Shown one piece after another: positions 58,279 to 64,000 of a stretch of DNA of 64,000 nt. Each line of letters starts with the position of its first letter. The first letter of the stretch is position 1. Location: the NCBI RefSeq assembly GCF_041928815.1, contig NZ_JBHFEI010000007.1, positions 124,001 through 188,000 of the forward strand, in the 5' to 3' direction. A program made the translations under genes and the position numbers. This DNA is from JBHFEI01 sp041928815 (GTDB taxonomy: Bacteria; Pseudomonadota; Alphaproteobacteria; Rhizobiales; Rhizobiaceae). The notes beneath the pieces were generated by a model. The model was not told the origin of the DNA. It worked only from the letters and a program-made list of their open reading frames with translations, and made no database searches.

Positions 58279-59558
58279 GCGGCCCCCTCGTTCTCGGCAT
58301 CGACATCGGCACGTCGGGCGCCCGCGCCGTTCTCATGACGCCGGATGTCGCCATCGTCGCATCCGGGGCGGCGAAGATGGCGGATTTTTCCGCCGATCAT
58401 CGCGATCCGGAAGGCTGGCGCGGCGCGGTCGATGCGGCGTTGAGGCAGGCCTTGTCCGCCGTCGACGACCGGTCCCGCATCCGCGCGCTTGCGATCGACG
58501 GCACGTCGGGCACGATGCTGCCGGTCTCCGAAGCGGGCGCGCCGCTCGGGCCGGCGATGATGTACAACGATCCGGTCGACGACGCGGCGATCCTCGCGGC
58601 GATCGCCGCCCATGCGCCAAAGGAAAGTGCCGCCCATGGCGCAACCTCCGGCCTCGCCAAGGTGATCACCTATCAGGCGATCCCGGGCGTCTTCCGCATC
58701 ATTCACCAGGCCGACTGGCTTTCCGGCCATTTCACCGGCCGCTACGACACCTCGGACGAGAACAATGCGCTGAAGACCGGCTACGACCCCGTCGCGCGCC
58801 GCTGGCCGGACTGGATCGCCGCGACCGGCGCCCGCGCCGAGCTGCTGCCGCGGGTACTGCCCGCCGGTTCGCCGGTCGCCACGATCACGCCGGACGCCGC
58901 CGCCCGATACGGCCTGCCGGCCGATCTCGTCGTCGTCGCCGGCACGACCGACGGCTGCGCCTCGTTCCTTGCCACCGGCGCCGACCGGCCGGGCGACGGC
59001 GTCAGCGCGCTCGGCACGACGCTGACGGTGAAGATGCTGTCGGACACGCCGCTCTTCGCGCCGGAATACGGCCTTTACAGCCACCGCATCGGTGACGTCT
59101 GGCTCGCCGGCGGTGCCTCGAACACCGGCGGCGTCGTGCTCGCCGCCCATTTTACCAGCGAGGAGATCGCGCTTCTGTCGCAGGAGATCGATCCGGAAAC
59201 CGTGACCGGGCTCGACTACTATCCGCTGGTGAAGGACGGAGAACGCTTTCCGATCAACGATCCCGCGATGAAGCCGCGCATGTCGCCCCGTCCCGACAGT
59301 GACGCCGAATTCCTCAAGGCCATCTTCGAGGGTATCGCCGGTGTCGAACGGCTCGCCTATCAGCGGCTCGCCGGCCTCGGCAGCCCGGCCTTGCGCTCGG
59401 TGCGCACCGTCGGCGGCGGGGCGAAGAATGCGGCCTGGAGCGCGATCCGCCAAAGGGCGCTCGCCGTGCCCTTCGAGCCGGTGCTGTCGGAGGAGGCGGC
59501 GGCCGGCACGGCCCGGCTGGCGCTTGCCGGCGCGAAGGCTGCGGGGGTGATCCGATGA
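58275..59558 (+). CDS. D-ribulokinase-like FGGY kinase
   Basis: A 427-residue FGGY kinase of the short type found in cyanobacteria and plants (AtXK1-like, shown to be D-ribulose kinases). GIDIGTSGARAVLMTPD starts it, then DGTSGTMLPV, PAMMYNDPVDD and LVVVAGTTDGCASFLATGA. LGTTLTVKMLSDTP, YSHRIGDVWLAGGASNTGG and VGGGAKNAAWSAIRQR follow. It probably phosphorylates a ketose such as D-ribulose or a tetrulose, giving the substrate of the class II aldolase upstream. Both ends overlap neighbours by ATGA, so the four genes aldolase, kinase, HAD and EryC-like are one translational unit. Confidence 0.87.
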   Translation: MSGPLVLGIDIGTSGARAVLMTPDVAIVASGAAKMADFSADHRDPEGWRGAVDAALRQALSAVDDRSRIRALAIDGTSGTMLPVSEAGAPLGPAMMYNDPVDDAAILAAIAAHAPKESAAHGATSGLAKVITYQAIPGVFRIIHQADWLSGHFTGRYDTSDENNALKTGYDPVARRWPDWIAATGARAELLPRVLPAGSPVATITPDAAARYGLPADLVVVAGTTDGCASFLATGADRPGDGVSALGTTLTVKMLSDTPLFAPEYGLYSHRIGDVWLAGGASNTGGVVLAAHFTSEEIALLSQEIDPETVTGLDYYPLVKDGERFPINDPAMKPRMSPRPDSDAEFLKAIFEGIAGVERLAYQRLAGLGSPALRSVRTVGGGAKNAAWSAIRQRALAVPFEPVLSEEAAAGTARLALAGAKAAGVIR

Positions 59559-60388
59559 GCCCGACCCGGATCGACGGTATCGGCGACCTCGTCGACCGCT
59601 TCGACGCCTTCCTCATCGACCAGTTCGGCGTGCTGCGCGACGCGACCGGCCCCTATCCCGGCGCGCCGGAGACGCTGACGCGGCTGAAGGAGGCGGGGAA
59701 GCGCATCGTCATCCTCTCCAATTCGGGAAAACGTTCGGCGGAAAACAGCGTCCGGCTGGAAAAGCTCGGCTTCGTTCCCGGCTCCTGGGACTGGTTCCTG
59801 ACCTCGGGCGAAGTCGCCTGGCGGCTGCTTTCGGCGGAAGGGGAGGGGGCGGAACGCGCCTGCCTGCTCGTCAGCCGCGACGGCGACACGTCTGCACTGG
59901 ACGGGCTGAATTTGCGCCGCACGGAAAGCGGCGCGGAGGCCGATGTCGTGCTGCTCGCCGCGAGCGAGGGCGATGTTCATCCGATCGGACATTACGAAGC
60001 GCTGCTGGCGCCGGCTGCGCGCCGCGACGTGCCGTGCCTCTGCACCAACCCCGACAAGATCATGCTGACGAAGGACGGCACCGCTTACGGCGCCGGCCGC
60101 ATCGCCGAGCTCTACGAGGATCTCGGCGGCACGGTGCGCTGGATCGGCAAGCCGTTCCCGGACATCTATGCCACGGCCCGCGCTTTCCTCGACGGCATCC
60201 CGCCGGAGCGCATCTGCTGCATCGGCGACAGCATCGAGCACGACATCGCCGGTGCGGCCGGCGCCGGGCTCGCCTCGCTTCTCGTCACCACCGGCATCCT
60301 CGAACATGCGACCGACGGCGAGCGCGAGACGCTCTATGCCGAGCATGGCGCGGTTCCGGATTTCCTCACACCCAAATTCCTCTGGTAG
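59555..60388 (+). CDS. HAD-family phosphatase (class IIA, NagD-like)
   Basis: A 277-residue HAD-IIA protein. IDQFGVLRDATGPYPGAPET carries motif I with Asp changed in context to DQFGVL (DxFGV, as in the TIGR01459-type family), NSGK is motif II, KPFPDIYATA gives motif III Lys and GDSIEHDIAGA is motif IV. A C2 cap of about 100 residues lies between. It should be a sugar-phosphate phosphatase. It shares an ATGA junction with the ribulokinase-like gene and precedes the EryC-like gene by 15 bp. It may remove dead-end phosphates or make a free sugar. Confidence 0.87.
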   Translation: MSPTRIDGIGDLVDRFDAFLIDQFGVLRDATGPYPGAPETLTRLKEAGKRIVILSNSGKRSAENSVRLEKLGFVPGSWDWFLTSGEVAWRLLSAEGEGAERACLLVSRDGDTSALDGLNLRRTESGAEADVVLLAASEGDVHPIGHYEALLAPAARRDVPCLCTNPDKIMLTKDGTAYGAGRIAELYEDLGGTVRWIGKPFPDIYATARAFLDGIPPERICCIGDSIEHDIAGAAGAGLASLLVTTGILEHATDGERETLYAEHGAVPDFLTPKFLW

Positions 60389-60403
60389 CAAAAGGATCCT
60401 GCC

Positions 60404-61327
60404 ATGGCGTTTCGTCTGTCCCTCAACACCAATCCGATGGTGAACCGCTTCGCCGACCCGGATGACGTGATCGACACGATCGCCGAGAAAATCCGCATCG
60501 GCTATATCCAGCTCACCCCCGAATTCATCCAGCCGCACTGGCCGGCCGCGACGATCACCCGCCGCGTGCGCGAATTCCGCCGGGCGCTGGAGCGCAACCA
60601 GGTGCGCGTCACCTCCCTGATGACCAGCACCTATGCCCGCCTCAACCATCTCGGTCACCCCGACGCCGATGTGCGCCGCTACTACATCGACTGGTTCAAG
60701 ACCTTCGCCGACATCGCCGGCGAGCTCGGCGCCGACGGCATGGGCTCGCAATTCGCCATCTTCACCCACAAGGACTACGACGATCCGGAGCGGCGCGAGG
60801 AACTGACCAAGATCGTCATCGACGGCTGGCGCGAGATCGCCGAACAGGGCAAGGCGGCCGGGCTCGACTATGTCTTCTGGGAGCCGATGTCGGTCGGGCG
60901 CGAGTTCGGCCATACGATCGCCGAATGCCGCCGTCTCGACACGCGCTTCGCCGGCGAGGGCCTGGCGCTGCCGTTCAAGATGATCGTCGACATCGACCAT
61001 GGCGACGTCACCTCCGACAATCCCGACGACACCGACCCCTATGCCTGGGCCGCCGCCTTCCCGCACGAGTCCCCGATCATCCACGTCAAGCAGTCGTCGA
61101 TGAACAAGGGAGGCCACTGGCCGTTCACCAACGACCGCAATGTCGACGGCCGCATCCAGCCGGAAAAGCTGATCAAGGCGGTCGCCGATGCCGGCGGCAC
61201 GGACAACGAGATCTGCATGGAGCTCTCCTTCCGCGAGCGCGAGCCGACCGACCACCAGATGGTCGACATGCTGCGCGAATCCGTCGCCTATTGGGAGCCG
61301 CACATCGACACCGGCTTCAACCGCTGA
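60404..61327 (+). CDS. EryC-like sugar-phosphate isomerase (TIM barrel), copy 2
   Basis: A 307-residue protein, a clear paralogue of the one at 13540: FRLSLNTNPMVNRFADPDD, IQLTPEFIQPHWPA, GMGSQFAIFT, EPMSVGREFGHT and MIVDIDHGDV correspond segment by segment. The same holds for IIHVKQSSMNKGGHWPF and EICMELSFREREPTD. The family includes the Brucella EryC isomerase of tetrulose phosphates. It is the last gene of the SorC-linked cluster. Its TGA abuts the stop of the convergent SDR (TGATCA), leaving no room for a terminator outside the coding ends. Confidence 0.88.
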   Translation: MAFRLSLNTNPMVNRFADPDDVIDTIAEKIRIGYIQLTPEFIQPHWPAATITRRVREFRRALERNQVRVTSLMTSTYARLNHLGHPDADVRRYYIDWFKTFADIAGELGADGMGSQFAIFTHKDYDDPERREELTKIVIDGWREIAEQGKAAGLDYVFWEPMSVGREFGHTIAECRRLDTRFAGEGLALPFKMIVDIDHGDVTSDNPDDTDPYAWAAAFPHESPIIHVKQSSMNKGGHWPFTNDRNVDGRIQPEKLIKAVADAGGTDNEICMELSFREREPTDHQMVDMLRESVAYWEPHIDTGFNR

Positions 61328-62026
61328 TCAGTCCCGCCCGGTCGCCGGGATCGCCGCGCCGGTGACGGCGGAGGCTTCCGCCGAGAGCAGGAAGCGGATC
61401 AGCCGGGCGATCGCCTGCGCCGAGACCCAGGCGGAGCGATCCGCATCCGGCATGGCGCGGCGGTTGTCCGGCGTGTCGATCGTGCCGGGCAGGATGCAGT
61501 TGGCGGTGATGCGGCGGTCGCGGTTTTCCGCCGCGATCGCCTCGGTCAGCCGGATCACCGCCGCCTTCGAGGCGGCATAGGCCGACTGGCGCGCCCCGGC
61601 CTTCAGCCCCGGCGCCGCCGCGACATGGACGATGCGGCCATGGCCCGCCTCCTGCATCGCCGGCAGAACGGCCGCGCTGATGGCATAGGCGGTACGGGCG
61701 TTCATCTCCATCAGCCGGTCGAAGAGCGCGAGGCCCTCGGGCGCGACCGGCCCCATGTCGAAGCCGCCGACCGTGTTCGCCAGCCCGTCGACGCGGCCGA
61801 ACGTCGCGAGGCAGTGCGCCACGACGCGGGCGCAGTGCGCGGGATCGCCAAGGTCGATGCTGCCGAGCGTTTCGAGCCTGCCGCTCTCCGGCGCGGCCAG
61901 TCCGGCAAGCCCGTGTCCGTCATGCCCCGTGGCCAGCACATTCGCGCCGGCAGACAGAAGCTCGGCGACGACCGCGCGGCCGAGATTGCCCGAAGCACCT
62001 GTGACGATGACGACCCTGTCCTGCAT
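61328..62026 (-). CDS. SDR-family oxidoreductase
   Basis: A 232-residue SDR: TGASGNLGRAVVAELL is a TGxxGxxG-type loop as in extended or atypical SDRs, TGHDGHGL follows, NTVGG is at the NNAG position, and YAASKAAVIRL holds the Tyr and Lys. The C-terminus ends in VTGAAIPATGRD. The ATG at 62026 has GCGGAGGACAGC upstream; the in-frame extension to 62104 lies in a repeat. It stands alone, convergent with the EryC-like gene. Substrate and pathway are unknown. Confidence 0.8.
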   Translation of the reverse strand: MQDRVVIVTGASGNLGRAVVAELLSAGANVLATGHDGHGLAGLAAPESGRLETLGSIDLGDPAHCARVVAHCLATFGRVDGLANTVGGFDMGPVAPEGLALFDRLMEMNARTAYAISAAVLPAMQEAGHGRIVHVAAAPGLKAGARQSAYAASKAAVIRLTEAIAAENRDRRITANCILPGTIDTPDNRRAMPDADRSAWVSAQAIARLIRFLLSAEASAVTGAAIPATGRD

Positions 62027-62046
62027 GCTGTCCTCCGCGACGATCC

Positions 62047-62349
62047 GGAGCATGTCCCGCAAAGGCGCGCAGCGGTTTTGCAAGACATGCGTGAAGGCGA
62101 ACATATAAAGCGCAGACGCGATTCTAAAAGATCCCGACGCGTTCCGGACGTGTCAGGGCCAATGCGATCCGTTTGTCCCGAAAGGACACGCGACCCCGAA
62201 AGACCGGAAGGCCTGTCCGGGTCAGGATGACGCTTATGGCTTCCAGAGCATTTCCGGCCGTGGCGGGCTCCCCTCGGCGTCGGACAATATGGCAAAAACA
62301 AAACGAGACAGCATGTTCAGTGAGCCGGTGCTCACCGAACATGCTCGCG
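62047..62349. repeat. RIME-type mosaic repeat (modules A, B-like and C)
   Basis: Module A (62047-62150) matches 21183 (GCATGTCCCGCAAAGGCGCG, ATGCGTGAAG, AAGATCCCGACGCGTT). A B-like stretch starts about 62247 (CGGCGTCGGACAATATGGCA). Module C at 62311-62349 is a strong hairpin, GCATGTTC...GAACATGC with inner GTGAGC/GCTCAC, matching 29556. No gene is seen in the 364-bp gap 62027-62390, which is essentially this repeat. Confidence 0.7.
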
Positions 62350-62390
62350 CCGAAGCGTCGCGCAAATGGCGGGCGTTGCCGAGGGCGGCG

Positions 62391-63173
62391 TCAGCCGTTG
62401 CCCGAAGGCTTGCGGCAGGAGAGCACGAAGCGCCGGTAGAGCCGCGTGCGCAGCCGGTTGCGCAGATCCGCGCCCTTGCGTTGCGCGGCGGCGATCGGCA
62501 CATGCGACCGCTCCTCGAAGCCTTCGAAACCGGCGGCGTCGAGCATCGGCACCAGCCGCTCGACCGTCAGCCCGGCGCCGAAGGGAAGCCGCCGCATGAT
62601 CGCACCGTGCCGCTCGCCCATCGCGCCGTCGTAATGGGGGTCGTGGCCGATCACCCGTTCGACGAGGGAAATCGCGGTCGCGGCGAGGCGGCCGAGCGGC
62701 GTCGGCCTCGCCCAGTCGCCGTCGAAGACGAGCAGGACGCCGCCGGGCTTCAGCAGGCGGAACCAGTCGGCAAAGGCGGCCTCCGGCGCCGTCAGCGTCC
62801 AGACGAGGTGGCGGCAGACGACGGCGTCATAGGCCGCGTCCGGCTCCATCGTCCGCTCGGCGTCGGCAAGCCGGAAACGGACGCGGTCCCGATGCTTGGC
62901 GCGCGCGGTGGCGAGCATCGCCTCGGAAAAATCGAGCGCCGTGACGGCATGGCCGAGCGAGAGCAGCACGTCGGTGATCTCGCCTGTGCCGCAGGCGAGT
63001 TCGAGCACGGTCTGCGGAGGAGGCCCGAGCACGGCGCCGATCGCCGCCGCCCAGGCGTCGTGTTCGGGGCCCCGCGGGATGCGATGGCCGAAGGCGAGGT
63101 CGAAGGTCGCCGCGCGCCGCGACCAGTAGTCGCGGATGTCCTCTTTCAGGTCGTAATTGCCGCTGCCGCTCAT
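62391..63173 (-). CDS. Class I SAM-dependent methyltransferase
   Basis: A 260-residue methyltransferase. VLELACGTGEITDVLLSLG is motif I, VTALDFSEAMLATARAK is motif II and YDAVVCRHLVWTL is motif III, with LKPGGVLLVFDGDW after it. The N-terminal RDYWSRRAATFDLAFGHRIP is typical of the UbiE/Methyltransf_11 group. The ATG at 63173 overlaps the TGA of the ABC ATPase by 4 nt (ATGA). Its role could be methylation of a metal-binding compound or siderophore imported by the transporter, which is inference from coupling. Substrate is not readable. Confidence 0.85.
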   Translation of the reverse strand: MSGSGNYDLKEDIRDYWSRRAATFDLAFGHRIPRGPEHDAWAAAIGAVLGPPPQTVLELACGTGEITDVLLSLGHAVTALDFSEAMLATARAKHRDRVRFRLADAERTMEPDAAYDAVVCRHLVWTLTAPEAAFADWFRLLKPGGVLLVFDGDWARPTPLGRLAATAISLVERVIGHDPHYDGAMGERHGAIMRRLPFGAGLTVERLVPMLDAAGFEGFEERSHVPIAAAQRKGADLRNRLRTRLYRRFVLSCRKPSGNG

Positions 63174-63976
63174 GCGCCGATCCGCCCGGCCGGAGAGACG
63201 ACCCGCGACGGGCGGCGCGCGACGGCGAAACGGATGTGGCAGCCGCCGTCGGCCTCGTGGGCGATGTCGGCCTCGACGCCGAAGACATCGGCGATCCGCT
63301 CCGCCGTCAGCACCTCGCGCGGCGTGCCGAGGGTGACGAGCCGGCCGCCCTGCATCACCGCGATCCGGTCGCAGAACATCGCCGCGTGGTTGAGGTCGTG
63401 CAGCGCGGCGACGACGGTCAGGTCCTGCCGGCGCACGAGGTCGAGGAGCGCGATCTGATGGCCGATGTCGAGATGGTTGGTCGGCTCGTCGAGCAGCAGG
63501 ATGTCCGGCTGCTGCGCCAGGGCGCGCGCGATGTGCAGCCGCTGCCGCTCGCCGCCCGACAGCGTGTGCCACCAGCGGCCGGAAAGATGGGCCATGTCGA
63601 CATTGGCGAGCGCCGCGTCGACGATGCGGTCGTCCTCCGGCGACCAGGGCGTCAGCGCGCCGAGATAAGGGGTGCGGCCGAGCTCGACCGCCTGGCGCGC
63701 GGTGATGCGTTCGGCGGTTTCCGCCTGCTGCTCGACAAAGGCGAGCCTTCGGGCGACGGCGCGGCGCCCGAGGGTCGCGATCGGCGCGCCGTCGAGGGTG
63801 ACGATGCCGGCCTTCGGCACGCGGATGCCGGCAATGAGCGCCATCAGGCTGGTCTTGCCCGAGCCGTTCGGCCCGATGATGCCGAGGAATTCGCCAGTGC
63901 GGACCGTCAGCGACACGTCCTTCAGGATCTCCACCCCGCCGGCGGACCAGCGGAGCCCTTCGCCTGCAAGCGTCAT
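63170..63976 (-). CDS. ABC transporter ATP-binding protein (FecE/FhuC type)
   Basis: A 268-residue ATPase of the iron-siderophore, heme and cobalamin importer class. Walker A is GPNGSGKTS, the Q-loop FVEQQAETAERIT, the signature LSGGERQRLHIARALAQQPD and Walker B ILLLDEPTNHLD. The His switch is ALHDLNHAAMFCD. HIARALAQ-type and cobalamin/ferric-type features do not tell the substrate. About 25 extra residues at the C-terminus (RFAVARRPSRVVSPAG) are unusual. Its ATG overlaps the apparent end of an upstream gene (ATGA), as in FecCD operons. Confidence 0.9.
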   Translation of the reverse strand: MTLAGEGLRWSAGGVEILKDVSLTVRTGEFLGIIGPNGSGKTSLMALIAGIRVPKAGIVTLDGAPIATLGRRAVARRLAFVEQQAETAERITARQAVELGRTPYLGALTPWSPEDDRIVDAALANVDMAHLSGRWWHTLSGGERQRLHIARALAQQPDILLLDEPTNHLDIGHQIALLDLVRRQDLTVVAALHDLNHAAMFCDRIAVMQGGRLVTLGTPREVLTAERIADVFGVEADIAHEADGGCHIRFAVARRPSRVVSPAGRIGA

Positions 63977-64000
63977 GGGCGTGCCCTCCTCTGCCCCAGG
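63973..64000 (-). CDS. C-terminal end of an upstream gene, probably the ABC permease (partial)
   Basis: In one frame the last bases read leftward as LGQRRARP and a TGA at 63975-63973 that overlaps the ATG of the ABC ATPase by 4 nt (ATGA). This is the usual junction in this window, and Arg-rich ends are common in FecCD-type permeases. Only nine codons are visible, so identity is inferred from context alone. Confidence 0.35.

Noticed and set aside
62047..62349. Insertion sequence or CRISPR
   Set aside because: Repeat modules have no transposase frame, no terminal inverted repeats with target duplication, and no regular repeat-spacer order.

Overview
The window is a GC-rich, gene-dense stretch of an alphaproteobacterial genome, most likely Rhizobiaceae (Hyphomicrobiales). 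Three things point there. A repABC-type partition pair (repA-repB) is preceded by two perfect copies of the repABC parS palindrome. Intergenic mosaic repeats of the RIME type recur three times. The gene content (erythritol-type kinases and isomerases, a glxBCD/mgsABC-gmaS cluster, SorC, RpiR and GntR regulators of sugar operons) is typical of rhizobial secondary replicons. No rRNA, tRNA, CRISPR array or transposase was seen. The window probably comes from a chromid or megaplasmid, although no repC follows repB.

Layout. 1-11.1 kb: a leftward catabolic operon of two SDRs, two zinc alcohol dehydrogenases, glycerol kinase, a shikimate-dehydrogenase-like protein, a cupin phosphoglucose isomerase, a 2-hydroxyacid dehydrogenase and a 3-epimerase-like TIM barrel, ending with an RpiR regulator, an inositol-monophosphatase-family enzyme and a partial DeoR regulator. 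11.4-14.4 kb: a divergent HAD / FGGY kinase / EryC-like operon. 14.7-19.9 kb: a leftward operon with a split transketolase, DUF4432 epimerase, SDRs and an SMP-30 lactonase, facing a rightward iron alcohol dehydrogenase and GntR regulator. 22.3-29.4 kb: gamma-glutamylmethylamide synthetase and N-methylglutamate synthase genes with an OsmC protein, an XRE-cupin regulator and a HAL-family protein that lacks the MIO triad.

29.6-39.4 kb: a leftward glycan cluster (glucose-1-phosphate cytidylyltransferase, three paralogous GT2-type proteins, two SPASM-like radical SAM proteins, an FkbM-like protein, a two-methyltransferase fusion). 39.6-44.7 kb: pncB, an Rrf2 regulator, a small molybdenum oxidoreductase, then repB, repA and parS. 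45-49.2 kb: D-lyxose isomerase and an SDR facing mannonate dehydratase, then two stress-type proteins. 49.3-53.1 kb: a DNA-repair radical SAM/UdgX pair and an RTX protein. 53.3-61.3 kb: a SorC (EryD-like) regulator with an erythritol-kinase-like enzyme, 2-hydroxyacid dehydrogenase, class II aldolase, ribulokinase-like enzyme, HAD phosphatase and a second EryC-like isomerase. 61.3-64 kb: an SDR, a repeat-filled gap, then a methyltransferase coupled to a FecE/FhuC-type ABC ATPase.

The genes mostly channel polyols, sugars and methylated amines into central metabolism. The window has many kinases, dehydrogenases and isomerases but no sugar or polyol transporter, so uptake must be encoded elsewhere. 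Most operons show 1-4 nt gaps or ATGA/TTGA overlaps, and each catabolic block carries its own regulator. Gene starts were trimmed from the longest open frames using ribosome binding sites, overlaps and family N-termini.
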